A DNA stretch of 51,003 nucleotides from JAOAGA01 sp964540515 (GTDB lineage: Bacteria; CALINM01): the NCBI GenBank assembly GCA_964540515.1, contig CAZIMS010000012.1, forward strand, positions 1 through 51,003, read 5' to 3'. Made by a program: the position numbers and the translations under genes. Of the stretch, positions 18,381 through 27,332 are shown piece by piece; position 1 is the stretch's first letter; every line of letters starts with the position of its first letter. The notes under the pieces were generated by a model, which was not told the DNA's origin, searched no databases, and saw only the letters and a program-made list of their open reading frames with translations.

Positions 18381-18406
18381 AAATTATAAAACAGGGGAGT
18401 AAGGTT

Positions 18407-18883
18407 GTGAAGAAAGATAGCAAAGTTACTTATATAAGATTGGCACCAAAGCATTATAAGTTAACCCTCCACGGGAATGAGTATGACGTAAGGGTCATAG
18501 GGGTTGGCCATAATCAGGGTGATGTAAGGCCTCTTTTTCTGGAGATAGATGGTAGGCTTGAAGAAGTAATGATAGAGGTTAAGGAGTATGAAGAAGTAGT
18601 GGAAGAGTTGGTTATACCCACTGCAGGCGTTGCAATGGAGCTATCAAGAAAAAGACCAAAGGCTGAAAGGGATGGTGATGTTACAACACCAATTCCTGGT
18701 AAGATTAGTGATATACTTGTTTCTGTGGGTGAAGAAGTGAAGATGGGTCAACCTATCTTAATAGTTGAGGCAATGAAAATGGAAAACGAGATACACTCTC
18801 CTAAAGATGGTATAGTAAAGGAGATTTATGTATCAAAAGATGATAATGTAATGCCTGACGAGGCACTTATATATATTGAATAA
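18407..18883 (+). CDS. Biotin carboxyl carrier protein / biotinyl domain protein
   Basis: The 158-residue protein ends in a biotinyl domain with the attachment motif VEAMKMENEI, where Lys124 would carry biotin. The preceding VTTPIPGKISDILVSVGEEV is the usual entry to that domain. Residues 1-90 are an extra N-terminal region with charged and beta-prone segments. Together this resembles the C-terminal part of pyruvate or oxaloacetate carboxylase more than AccB. It starts at GTG, 26 bases after the biotin carboxylase stop, and clearly serves as that enzyme's carrier. The transferase partner is not nearby. Confidence 0.85.
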   Translation: MKKDSKVTYIRLAPKHYKLTLHGNEYDVRVIGVGHNQGDVRPLFLEIDGRLEEVMIEVKEYEEVVEELVIPTAGVAMELSRKRPKAERDGDVTTPIPGKISDILVSVGEEVKMGQPILIVEAMKMENEIHSPKDGIVKEIYVSKDDNVMPDEALIYIE

Positions 18884-18928
18884 TTTAAGTTTAAGACAAT
18901 TAAACCTGCTAAATCTAAACCATTTATA

Positions 18929-19663
18929 TCACTCTTCCCTATCTAGTAGTTCTAAGAAATAGTCTTCGATCTGCGAGTTTTTATAGTTTTTACTTATATC
19001 TTCGAGCTTACCACTAAGTATAATCTTTCCTTCTTTGATTACGGCTACATCAGTGGATATCTCTTCTACCAAACTTAAAATATGGGTAGATATAAAAAAG
19101 GTTTTGCCTTTTTTTGAATACTCTCTTACTAAGTTTTTAAGATTTTTTGCCGATCTTGGGTCAAGCCCAACAAGAGGCTCATCCATAATATAGATGTCAG
19201 GATTGTGAGAAAAGGCAGATATAAGTAAAAGCTTTTGCTTCATCCCGTGAGAGTAATTTTCTATAAGCTCATCAAGCCAGTTTTTCAGCTCGAAGATATC
19301 AGAAAGCTCCTCTACCTTTTCTTTGAAAAAGCCATCTTCCACATCAAAGACCTCTTTTACAAAATGAAGGAACTCATAACCTGTAAGCTTTTCATATAAA
19401 AAAGGTCTATCTGGCACAAAACCAATGCCCCTCTTTGCTGATATGTCATTGTCTTTTATATTAATCCCATTTATATATATCTCCCCTGAAGAAGGAACTA
19501 TAATGCCTGTAATCATTTTTATTGTAGTAGTCTTTCCAGCACCGTTAGGACCAATAAAGGCAAAGACATCTCCTCTATTGATAGTAAGATTTATATCTTT
19601 ACAGGCATGAAAGTTACCATAATATTTGTTTAGGTTGATGGTTTTAATAGACGGTACGCTCAT
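18929..19663 (-). CDS. ABC transporter ATP-binding protein (orphan)
   Basis: This 244-residue ABC ATPase has Walker A GPNGAGKT (38-45), signature YSHGMKQ (137-143), Walker B YIMDEP (158-163) and D-loop GLDP (166-169). The signature variant SHGMKQ is common in CcmA/YbhF-like exporter ATPases. No permease gene adjoins it, which is unusual; the partner may lie elsewhere. Its start overlaps the 3' end of pgi by 20 bases, making it the last gene of the minus-strand run that begins at fmdB. The substrate cannot be inferred. Confidence 0.85.
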   Translation of the reverse strand: MSVPSIKTINLNKYYGNFHACKDINLTINRGDVFAFIGPNGAGKTTTIKMITGIIVPSSGEIYINGINIKDNDISAKRGIGFVPDRPFLYEKLTGYEFLHFVKEVFDVEDGFFKEKVEELSDIFELKNWLDELIENYSHGMKQKLLLISAFSHNPDIYIMDEPLVGLDPRSAKNLKNLVREYSKKGKTFFISTHILSLVEEISTDVAVIKEGKIILSGKLEDISKNYKNSQIEDYFLELLDREE

Positions 19664-20975
19664 ATTTATTCAAAAACCAATCTTTCGTAGCAAATTTTTC
19701 ATCAAAACCTTTCTTGCCAAGTATTGAAAAGGCAATCCTTTTGCCTATCTCGACACCTGGCTGATCAAAGGGGTTAATATTGTAAAGTTTGCCAGAGTAG
19801 GCAGTGGCAAGTTCAAAGAAATAAAACAAGGCACCTAAGGATCGTAGTGTTAACTCTTCTAACTCTATGGCTATGGTAGGTATCGCTTCTTTAACAAGAG
19901 CACCATAGGTGCCATAAAACTCTGCGTTAAAAAGGTCGTCAAAGCTCTTACTACATAAATAGCCAACACTATCGAACTCGCCAAAGACATTAGGGATATG
20001 CAAATCTGTCTTTTCTTTTGATTTTATCATTATGACTACTTTATCTCTCGGCCCTTCCAGATATAGCTGAAGTTGAGAGTGTTGATCTGTTACTCCTCTT
20101 GCTACTATCGGTGTCTGACCAGTTCTTATTATCTCACCATTGTTCCCAATCTTTTTACCTAAACTTTCTGCCCAAAGTTGAGAAAACCATTGGCAAAACC
20201 TTTCTAACCTGTCGCCATAATGAAACATTACAACATTGCTTTTGCCTCTTCTTAAGTTTAGTAGATATAAGATATTAGCAAAAAGGCAGGTTTCTATAAA
20301 GTTCCTCTCTATAATCTTTGTACCTTCAATGAGCTCGGAGATATTTTCATCAATAAACATTGCAGGAAGTAGCCCTACATAGGATAAAACAGAAAATCTA
20401 CCACCAAGATCCTTTGGGACATCAAAGGTTGGTATACCTTCTTTTTTTGAAATTTCTCTTAGAAAACCCTTTTCTGGGTCTGTAATTATTACAAAATGCC
20501 TTTTAACATCCAGTTTATTATTTTTAACCAGTTCATAGGCATACAAAAACTGTGAGAGCGTCTCTACGGTCTCTCCTGACTTGCTTATTACAAAAAACAA
20601 TGTCTTTCCCAGATCTATTTTTTTAAAAACATAACTAATATTGACAGGGTCAACATTATCAAGAACAAAAAACTCCCGCTCTCTCTTGGAAAAATTATAT
20701 AAATTTAATATAGATTGAAATCCTAAAGCAGAGCCACCAATCCCAAGTATCACAATATATTTAAAATCTTTATTTCTCTCATAGAAATTTTTACTCTCCT
20801 CAATAATATCCTTATCATCTAAAACCCTAACAAAACCATAGTTAACCCTTTCAGATATAAATTCACTATAAATGTCATCGAAGTTCTCACCAAAATACTT
20901 AACCTCTCTATCAGTCAGACCATTATCATCACCTATAACCGATGACATTACACCACTATAGTTTATTTTAAACAT
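19644..20975 (-). CDS. pgi: Glucose-6-phosphate isomerase
   Basis: The 443-residue enzyme interconverts glucose-6-phosphate and fructose-6-phosphate. Sugar-isomerase signatures are visible: ILGIGGSALGFQ near 75-86, FFVISKSGETVETLSQ near 136-151, and NPFDQPGVEIGKR near 408-420. The length matches the short bacterial form rather than the 550-residue form of enterobacteria. It overlaps the ABC ATPase gene downstream, and 34 bases separate it from the pyruvate kinase-like gene upstream. This small group has a sugar-phosphate and pyruvate theme. Confidence 0.93.
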   Translation of the reverse strand: MFKINYSGVMSSVIGDDNGLTDREVKYFGENFDDIYSEFISERVNYGFVRVLDDKDIIEESKNFYERNKDFKYIVILGIGGSALGFQSILNLYNFSKREREFFVLDNVDPVNISYVFKKIDLGKTLFFVISKSGETVETLSQFLYAYELVKNNKLDVKRHFVIITDPEKGFLREISKKEGIPTFDVPKDLGGRFSVLSYVGLLPAMFIDENISELIEGTKIIERNFIETCLFANILYLLNLRRGKSNVVMFHYGDRLERFCQWFSQLWAESLGKKIGNNGEIIRTGQTPIVARGVTDQHSQLQLYLEGPRDKVVIMIKSKEKTDLHIPNVFGEFDSVGYLCSKSFDDLFNAEFYGTYGALVKEAIPTIAIELEELTLRSLGALFYFFELATAYSGKLYNINPFDQPGVEIGKRIAFSILGKKGFDEKFATKDWFLNKYERTVY

Positions 20976-21009
20976 TTACCCCCTCCCCTTGATGGCAAAG
21001 ACAAAGGAG

Positions 21010-21585
21010 CTACTCCCTTGGTTTGGCTAATATCTCTAAAACCTTGAGATTTAAAAATCTTCTTGAGACTGCCGATTTAATTATACAGACAGTATCAGCC
21101 CCATACCCAGTTCCTGCGATAGCAACAACCTCCTTACCCTCTTCAATCAAACCAGCATCGCAGGCACTCATAACTATATCACAACAAACCTTTACACCCT
21201 GACCTAATCTTCTAAGTGTTTGAGCAACAAGTATGGTAGGATATACACCATAAAACTGTGAGGCGAGGGACGACTCAATGGAGCTAGTTGGAATAGTGGC
21301 TGTATGGATTTTGACCCCCCATTTCAAAAGCTTTTCTCTATTCTCTTTTAATAGCTCAAAGGTATTTGGCTCCTTGTATCCATAACTATGGGTTATAGCT
21401 ATTAGATTAATGTTATTTACCTCTCTCTCTTTTAAATGGTTTGCCAATTTAAGGGCGCTTTCACCTGTTGTTGTAGCTATTATGATATCTTTGAAACCTT
21501 CAATAACTAAAAAATAGGCTATCTCCAAACATTTTTGGGTATTTTCTTTTCCAGGTCTTTCAAAATAATGAACAACTCTATCCAT
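21010..21585 (-). CDS. Stand-alone pyruvate kinase C-terminal (alpha/beta) domain protein
   Basis: The 191-residue protein looks like the C-terminal regulatory domain of pyruvate kinase without the catalytic barrel. It has VHYFERPGKENTQKCLEIAY, IIIATTTGESALKLANHL, LIAITHSYGYK and VVAIAGTGYGADTVCIIKSA. Free-standing copies exist in several anaerobes and archaea, with no settled function. In kinases this domain binds effector sugar phosphates, so a sensing or binding role is possible but unproven. It lies between pgi and the DUF2723 gene on the same strand. Confidence 0.75.
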   Translation of the reverse strand: MDRVVHYFERPGKENTQKCLEIAYFLVIEGFKDIIIATTTGESALKLANHLKEREVNNINLIAITHSYGYKEPNTFELLKENREKLLKWGVKIHTATIPTSSIESSLASQFYGVYPTILVAQTLRRLGQGVKVCCDIVMSACDAGLIEEGKEVVAIAGTGYGADTVCIIKSAVSRRFLNLKVLEILAKPRE

Positions 21586-21629
21586 ATAAGATTATATATC
21601 ACAAAAAAACTTATTTTGCAAAAAACCCT

Positions 21630-23735
21630 TTAAGGTTTCTTAAAAATCCTGCTAACTCTCTCTTTGTAATAATCGCCACATTTACTCTCAACTTCTTTAA
21701 AATACAGCTCTGCCTTATCCCTCTCTCCTTTTTTCAAAAAAAGCTCCAATAAGAATATTTTTGCATCGCAGCTATCAGGATTTATCTTTTCCTCTTGAAG
21801 AAGAAAGGTATAGGCATCATTTAATCTATTTTGTCTTAGGGCAATCAAACCTAATATAAGATTTTGTCTTGGTAAAAATACATTAGTCCCCCTTTGGGCA
21901 TATCTTAAAAGTATTTCTGACCTTTTTAGTTCTTTTCCTTCATCTGCTAAGACATAGGCTAAATATATTGCTATCTCTGGTCTTGGAGCAATATAAAAGG
22001 CATTGTTTAGATACTCAATGGCCTTTGTTGTCTCAAAACTTTTATAGTGCAGCTGTGCTTTTTCTATAAGGGCGGGTATGTAAGGGGTTAGAAATATAAG
22101 CTCTTCTTTGTTTAAATTGATGCTTCCCAACAAGTGGCTAACATCTAATTTGCTGTAATCATAGTTAAATTTTTTATCAAAGGTAAGATGATAGACTACC
22201 CCATAGTTATAGAGGTTTTTCAAAACTTGAGGTTTATAAAATCTTGACATCTCATAAAAATCATAGGTGAAAAATACCTCTTTGTTAAGTTTTTCTTTTA
22301 TGTTCCTTGCTAACAGCTCAGATTGGTCAAGCTTAAAACCTTCTAAAACAGATTCATCAAGAAAACTACCTTTACGAGATGAGGCATGGCTTGAGATATC
22401 TGGAATAAGCTCCTTTAAGATAGGGATACGTGTTATGTTTTGCCTTTGATACCAAGGAAGCATAAGAAAGTCTGCATCCAATACTGTAACATCTTTCCTT
22501 ACACCTTCTACATACTGAAGATACCAAAGAGGAAAGAGGGTATAGTCTGATTCACCAATAATGAAGGCACCTTGAGGCAAAAATTCTAAGCTATCCTTAG
22601 CTAATCTATAGGAGTAAATATCTTTTCTCTTGTCAAGACTATCAACATCTAAATAGAATTTGTAGCCAAGGGAAAAAATAAATAAGGAAAGATAAAGGTA
22701 CACAAACCATCTTTTAGGATTAAAGTTACCTGCCCCGTAGGCTATAAAAAAGATGGCCATAATAAGAGATGGCGTCAAAAACTCCTTGACTAAGAAAAAG
22801 TCTTCCTCTGTAGAGTTTAAGACTATAGGGGTTAGTAAACCATTTATCAAGAAAATCAAAAAGATTGGTAATAATAACTTCTTTTCTTGGCGAAAGAGCA
22901 GATAAATACCTAAAATACTTAGAATAATTAGAATGAAGAGCTGCTCCCATAAAAATATTCCATAACTTAATAGCTGATTTAAAAATTTTTCAAAAGACCG
23001 TTCTCCGCCTCCAAAGCCAAACTGCTTTCTTAAGATTACCTCCAAAAAGTTTCCAATACTCTCAGGGTCTCCCCAATCGAGAACTGGATTTGACATTGAC
23101 CTTACAGGTAGATAAAGGTAGGTAGTAAGACCAAGTATAAGAAAGAGCAGGGCTATCAAAAAAGTCTTTATATTTTTTTCAACCAATAGAAAGAAAAATA
23201 AGATTCCAACTACTAAAAAGGAAAGCAAGGTGTGATGATTAGCAAGCCCAAGTCCTATTAAAAAGAAAGCTAAAAAAATTTTTCTTTTCTGGGGATTAAA
23301 ATAATAAGAAGTTATTAAAAACAAAAGGGTTACGAAAAAAAAGTTATTGAGGCTATAGACCTCTGAGATTTGAGACTGCTTAAAATAGACCTCTGAAAAA
23401 GCAAGGGTTAAGGTAGATAGAGTGCAAATTAGAGTAGATACATTAGCTCTCTCCAAGGTCTTGAAAAATATGAATAGTGAGATTGAAGAGATAAAAGCAG
23501 AGAAGGTATTACAGGCCTTTGCATAGGAAAGAAAAGGCACTATATAATGAAAGGCCTTTGTAAGCAATGAATAAAGTGGATAACCTGGTGGGTGGGTTAT
23601 ACCAAGAGAGTAAGATGCCAGTATTAGCTCAGGTGAATCACCAAAAACAATGCCTGGTGGTGAAAAAAACAGATATAGACAAAAAAATATGAAGCTTAAA
23701 CTTGCTGGATATAGTAAACTTTTTTTTATTTCCAT
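21630..23735 (-). CDS. DUF2723-family multi-pass membrane protein with TPR-like C-terminus
   Basis: The 701-residue protein opens with SLLYPASLSFIFFCLYLFFS and the family hallmark GDSPELILASYSLGITHPPGYPLYSLL. About ten to twelve membrane segments follow to residue 360. The Asp-rich first loop and fold resemble GT-C glycosyltransferases (O-mannosyltransferase and TMEM260 relatives). The soluble C-terminal part (about 540-700) has helical repeats such as ALIEKAQLHYKSFETTKAIEYLNNAF that look like TPRs. It may glycosylate exported proteins or lipids; the acceptor is unknown. Its start overlaps the preceding small gene by 10 bases. Confidence 0.8.
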   Translation of the reverse strand: MEIKKSLLYPASLSFIFFCLYLFFSPPGIVFGDSPELILASYSLGITHPPGYPLYSLLTKAFHYIVPFLSYAKACNTFSAFISSISLFIFFKTLERANVSTLICTLSTLTLAFSEVYFKQSQISEVYSLNNFFFVTLLFLITSYYFNPQKRKIFLAFFLIGLGLANHHTLLSFLVVGILFFFLLVEKNIKTFLIALLFLILGLTTYLYLPVRSMSNPVLDWGDPESIGNFLEVILRKQFGFGGGERSFEKFLNQLLSYGIFLWEQLFILIILSILGIYLLFRQEKKLLLPIFLIFLINGLLTPIVLNSTEEDFFLVKEFLTPSLIMAIFFIAYGAGNFNPKRWFVYLYLSLFIFSLGYKFYLDVDSLDKRKDIYSYRLAKDSLEFLPQGAFIIGESDYTLFPLWYLQYVEGVRKDVTVLDADFLMLPWYQRQNITRIPILKELIPDISSHASSRKGSFLDESVLEGFKLDQSELLARNIKEKLNKEVFFTYDFYEMSRFYKPQVLKNLYNYGVVYHLTFDKKFNYDYSKLDVSHLLGSINLNKEELIFLTPYIPALIEKAQLHYKSFETTKAIEYLNNAFYIAPRPEIAIYLAYVLADEGKELKRSEILLRYAQRGTNVFLPRQNLILGLIALRQNRLNDAYTFLLQEEKINPDSCDAKIFLLELFLKKGERDKAELYFKEVESKCGDYYKERVSRIFKKP

Positions 23736-23911
23736 AGTTTTTTTAAGGTATGAATAAATTCAAAGAAATTAGCAGGGTTTGTTTTATACCAGTAAAAGAA
23801 ACCCATTGACAACAAAAGTATTAAAAAGATCACTTTTCCAAGAAATTTAAGAAACTTAAAAAAAAGAAATAAAGAGAGAAGAGCTATTATTACGAGTAGT
23901 AGCTCTTCCAT
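23726..23911 (-). CDS. Small membrane protein, unknown function
   Basis: I chose the ATG at 23911, one base after the fmdB stop, which gives 61 residues; the frame is open further upstream but overlaps fmdB. It has two hydrophobic stretches, LLLVIIALLSLFLFFKFL and VIFLILLLSMGFFYW, then a short charged tail ending TLKKLWK. I do not recognise a family. Tight packing between fmdB and the DUF2723 gene suggests that it is translated and may work with the membrane protein next door. Confidence 0.55.
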   Translation of the reverse strand: MEELLLVIIALLSLFLFFKFLKFLGKVIFLILLLSMGFFYWYKTNPANFFEFIHTLKKLWK

Positions 23912-23912
23912 A

Positions 23913-24161
23913 TCATTTTGCAGAAGGACAGTTAGCGCAGGCTTGATTCTCTCCACAGGCAGGTTTTGTGGTTGAATTTTGTGGCTTTGAATAATCTGTC
24001 ATATACCAGCCGCCACCTTTGAGAATGAAGTTGCCATTAGATATGAGTCTTTTTACAGTTCCTCTACATTCTGGACAATCATTTATGGGATTTTCAGTAA
24101 TCCTTTGTTCCTTTTCAAACTGATAGCCACAGTCTTCGCATAAATACTCATAAGTTGGCAT
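23913..24161 (-). CDS. FmdB-family zinc ribbon protein
   Basis: The 82-residue protein begins MPTYEYLCEDCGYQFEKEQR and continues with CPECRGTVKRLIS. The two CxxC pairs (Cys8/Cys11 and the CPEC pair) form a zinc ribbon typical of the FmdB putative regulatory family. A second Cys pair, CANC, lies near the C-terminus. The molecular role is unknown; the name comes from a gene next to a formamidase. It follows tRNA-Pro on the minus strand and heads the run fmdB, small membrane protein, DUF2723. Confidence 0.85.
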   Translation of the reverse strand: MPTYEYLCEDCGYQFEKEQRITENPINDCPECRGTVKRLISNGNFILKGGGWYMTDYSKPQNSTTKPACGENQACANCPSAK

Positions 24162-24230
24162 ACTAATTATCCTCCTTCTCTTGTCTTTTGGAGAAAATTA
24201 TAATTATTAATAAATGAATAGATTTTTTAA

Positions 24231-24307
24231 TGGTCGGGATGGCGGGATTTGAACCCACGACCACACGCACCCCAAGCGTGTGCGCTACCAAGCTGCGCTA
24301 CATCCCG
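24231..24307 (-). tRNA. tRNA-Pro (anticodon GGG), CCA encoded
   Basis: On the minus strand, CGGGATG (24307-24301) pairs with CATCCCG near the 3' end, followed by A and an encoded CCA (24233-24231). The anticodon stem CACGC/GCGTG encloses TTGGGGT, giving GGG. The D-arm AGCGCAGCTTGGTAGCGC and T-arm GGTTCAAATCC are standard. It is the only one of the four tRNAs here with a genomic CCA. Confidence 0.94.
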
Positions 24308-24315
24308 AATATGTA

Positions 24316-24624
24316 TTATTCTAACAAATTTCTTATCCTTTGCAAATTTCTTTTAATTTCCTCTAAAAAGAGGATAAGCTTATCTTCTTCTAATCTCTTA
24401 CTGGACAAACTCTTTTTTATCACTTCAAGCCTATAGCCATTGTCTAAGAGGCTTTTTATCTTTATAATCTTTTCCAGAGAGCCCTTACTGTATAACCTTT
24501 GGTTTTTTAAAGACCTCTCTGGCCTTATATCTTTAATCTCTTTCTCCCAATACCTTAAAACATGAGGTTTTATATCCGCTATCTTGCAGACCTCTCCAAT
24601 TTTAAAGTATCTTTTCTCTTCCAT
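24316..24624 (-). CDS. MerR-family helix-turn-helix regulator (short form)
   Basis: The 102-residue protein starts EEKRYFKIGEVCKIADIKPH, followed by VLRYWEKEIKDIRPERS and NQRLYSKGSLEKI. This is the winged-helix DNA-binding domain of the MerR family. A short helical tail replaces any effector domain. It lies two bases after ihfA, a common arrangement at the end of pheST-ihfA clusters in several phyla. No Cys residues in metal-sensor positions are seen, so it is not a metal sensor of the classical type. Confidence 0.82.
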   Translation of the reverse strand: MEEKRYFKIGEVCKIADIKPHVLRYWEKEIKDIRPERSLKNQRLYSKGSLEKIIKIKSLLDNGYRLEVIKKSLSSKRLEEDKLILFLEEIKRNLQRIRNLLE

Positions 24625-24626
24625 GA

Positions 24627-24902
24627 TTATTTTTTAAGCTCTTTTCTTAGGTTTGTTGATGGTTTAAAAACTATAGTTATTCTTTTCTTAATTACATATT
24701 CCTCTTTTGTCTTTGGGTTTCTTCCAATCCTCTCTCCTTTTTCTCTAACTACAAAATTACCAAAATTAGTAATCCTAACACTCTCCCCCTTTAAAAGAGA
24801 GTTCTTAATTATCTGAAAGGTCTTATCAATTAGAGCCATTGAATCTCTTCTCGAGTAACCAAGCTCTGTCATCATATATTTTATTAAATCTTGCTTTGTC
24901 AT
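24627..24902 (-). CDS. ihfA: Integration host factor alpha-like DNA-binding protein
   Basis: The 91-residue HU/IHF-family protein has MTKQDLIKYMMTELGYSRRD, VRITNFGNFVVREKGERIGRNPK and a closing VFKPSTNLRKELKK. The tip RNPKTKEEYVIKKR and the position directly after pheT match IHF alpha in the classic rpmI-rplT-pheST-ihfA order. It would bend DNA at specific sites; the beta partner is not in the window. The HU-type paralogue is at 5720-5989. Confidence 0.88.
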   Translation of the reverse strand: MTKQDLIKYMMTELGYSRRDSMALIDKTFQIIKNSLLKGESVRITNFGNFVVREKGERIGRNPKTKEEYVIKKRITIVFKPSTNLRKELKK

Positions 24903-24923
24903 ATAACACCTCTCCTCTATAAA

Positions 24924-27332
24924 TTATTTTGGGAACTCTACCTTTAGTCTCTTTAAAAGGTTATCTCCTATCTTTTTTGTCTCTTCGTTAATCTCCTCAT
25001 CATTGAGTGTCCTCTCCATAGACTGAAAGATTAGCTTGAAGGTAAGACTCTTTTTGCCTAAGCCAATCCTATCCCCTTTAAAAAGGTCAACTAACTTAAC
25101 TTTTTCTAAAAAATCAGCCCCTGAGGTAAAGATAACCTTCATTAACTCTGATACAGCCATATCTTCATCAACTATTACTGTAATATCTCTGTTAATAGAT
25201 GGGTATCTGGAAAAACCATAATAGTAGGTGCGTTTCTTAAAATATAGATTTTTCAAGAAATCATAATCAATCTCAGCTATATAGACATCTCTTTTTATCT
25301 CATAGCTTTCTATAACATCAGGATGAATAAGCCCCAAAAAACCAGCTACAACACCATCTATAATAATCTCTCCTGAAACAGCAGGATTTAAAAAGGGGTA
25401 TTTTTCTTCTGAGATGGGGGTCACCATTACAGGGATATTAACAGTTGCCTCTACTACACCCTCTATGATGCCTTTAATATTAAAGAAATCATAACTTTCT
25501 TCCTTTGAATACCAAGTTTTATCCCATAAATTCCCAGAGAAGGCAAAAGAGACTACCTTTTTTTCCTCAATCTTTTTGTCTATATTATTGTTTAAATAAT
25601 ATGTTTTACCTATCTCATAGAGAAAAAGGTCATAATTACTTCTTTTGTGATTAAGCTCTACTACATTTAGCATACTTACAACAGAGTTAGGCCTCATTAC
25701 CGTCTCTTCATCAGTGAGGGGATTTTTTATATAAATAAGCCTATCTTTAAAATACTCATAGGAAAAAGTCTTTTTAATCTCCTTTAAGGTAACAAAGCTA
25801 TAATTAATTACCTCAAAACCACCAAAATCAACTATCTTACACCTTAAAGCATTTAGAAAATCCCTATCCCCTATTTTTCTACTTTTAGTTTTTATTGTAG
25901 GTAATAGAGGCGATATCTCTTCATAATATCCCAACCTTGCTATTTCTTCGTAAAGGTCTTCTTCTATGGTTACATCAGCTCTATGGGATGGGATGGTCAC
26001 ATCCCACTCAAATCTCTTCTTTTGAACAGAAAAGCCTAATGATTGGAGTCTTTCTTCAGCCTTATTTATAATTTCTTTGTTGCCTAAATAAATAGCACAT
26101 CTATCTGGGATAAACTTAATAGTCTCTTTTCTAAATGGTTTTGGATAGGCATCTAATATTATAGATTCAAAGTTGCCACAGGCAAGCTCCTTCATCATCA
26201 TAGCAGAGCATAGGGCTGATATAGGCACACCAAGTATATCAATGCCTCTCTCAAAACGATAGGAGGCTTCTGATTGTAATAATAATTTTTTGGCTGTTTT
26301 TCTAATGGAAGTGGGGTTAAAATAGGCACTTTCAAGAAGTATGTTTTTGGTCTTATCTGTAACCTCAGAATCTAAACCCCCCATTACACCAGCTATGGCT
26401 ATTGCACCTTCTGTATCGGCAATTACTAAATCACTTTCACTAAGGACCCTTTCCTTACCGTCAAGGGTTGTTATAACTTCATCTTTTTCTGCCTTTCTCA
26501 CAATAATTTTCTTGTTTTTAATAAGATCATAGTCAAAGGCATGTAAAGGCTGTCCTCTATCAAGCATAACAAAATTTGTAATATCAACAATATTATTGAT
26601 AGACCTCATCCCACAGGCAAAAAGTCTTATTTTTAAGCTATCTGGAGAATCTTTTATAGTTACATCCTTGATAAGCATTGCCGTGTATCTTGGGCAAAGC
26701 TCAGGTGATTTGATCTCAATGTCTATAAACTCTGCCTTGTCTACTAACTTAAAAGTCTCTTCCTTCTTTTTTAGTGGTTTTCCTGTAAGAGCTGACAACT
26801 CCCTTGCGATACCTAAATGAGAGAGACAATCACCTCTATTGGGAGTAATATTAATAGTTAAAACATAATCATCTAAATCTTTATAAGCCTCTTCCCATAT
26901 ATTTTTGCCAACCTCAATATCTTCCTTGAGAACTATAATACCCTTTGAGCTTGCCGTGAAACCGAGATCTTTCTCAGAACATAACATTCCAACAGATTCA
27001 ATATCCCTAATAATCGCCTTCTCTATCTTACCAGATGGTAATTCCGCACCAGGTAAGGCAATCACCACCTTCTGGCCATTTGAAACATTGGGAGCACCAC
27101 AGACAACCTTTACAGTTTCGTTACCTAAAGAAACTTCACAAATTTTTAGGTTATTAGCCTTTGGATGGTCCTCAACCTTATTTACATAGCCAACTTTACA
27201 ATTTTTAAATAGCTCCTTTAAATCAACAATCTCTTCAACTTCAAAGCCCGACATTGTTAATTTATGGGCTATATCTTTTACGCTTTCTCGAATATCAATA
27301 TAGTCTCTTAGCCAACCCAATAGAACCTGCAT
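24924..27332 (-). CDS. pheT: Phenylalanyl-tRNA synthetase beta subunit
   Basis: The 802-residue protein is the large subunit of the heterotetrameric enzyme that charges tRNA-Phe. The N-terminal EMAP-like tRNA-binding domain is visible (VGYVNKVEDHPKANNLKICEV near 48-68). The B3/B4 editing region with TPNRGDCLSHLGIAREL is at about 158-175. The B5 and core domain follows, and the C-terminal anticodon-binding domain ends FQSMERTLNDEEINEETKKI. Its ATG overlaps the last base of the pheS stop, so the subunits are translationally coupled. Confidence 0.96.
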   Translation of the reverse strand: MQVLLGWLRDYIDIRESVKDIAHKLTMSGFEVEEIVDLKELFKNCKVGYVNKVEDHPKANNLKICEVSLGNETVKVVCGAPNVSNGQKVVIALPGAELPSGKIEKAIIRDIESVGMLCSEKDLGFTASSKGIIVLKEDIEVGKNIWEEAYKDLDDYVLTINITPNRGDCLSHLGIARELSALTGKPLKKKEETFKLVDKAEFIDIEIKSPELCPRYTAMLIKDVTIKDSPDSLKIRLFACGMRSINNIVDITNFVMLDRGQPLHAFDYDLIKNKKIIVRKAEKDEVITTLDGKERVLSESDLVIADTEGAIAIAGVMGGLDSEVTDKTKNILLESAYFNPTSIRKTAKKLLLQSEASYRFERGIDILGVPISALCSAMMMKELACGNFESIILDAYPKPFRKETIKFIPDRCAIYLGNKEIINKAEERLQSLGFSVQKKRFEWDVTIPSHRADVTIEEDLYEEIARLGYYEEISPLLPTIKTKSRKIGDRDFLNALRCKIVDFGGFEVINYSFVTLKEIKKTFSYEYFKDRLIYIKNPLTDEETVMRPNSVVSMLNVVELNHKRSNYDLFLYEIGKTYYLNNNIDKKIEEKKVVSFAFSGNLWDKTWYSKEESYDFFNIKGIIEGVVEATVNIPVMVTPISEEKYPFLNPAVSGEIIIDGVVAGFLGLIHPDVIESYEIKRDVYIAEIDYDFLKNLYFKKRTYYYGFSRYPSINRDITVIVDEDMAVSELMKVIFTSGADFLEKVKLVDLFKGDRIGLGKKSLTFKLIFQSMERTLNDEEINEETKKIGDNLLKRLKVEFPK

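Noticed and set aside
26341..27189. Several 60 to 94-codon plus-strand frames inside pheT
   Set aside because: All lie opposite a well-conserved gene and have no ribosome binding sites or family resemblance.
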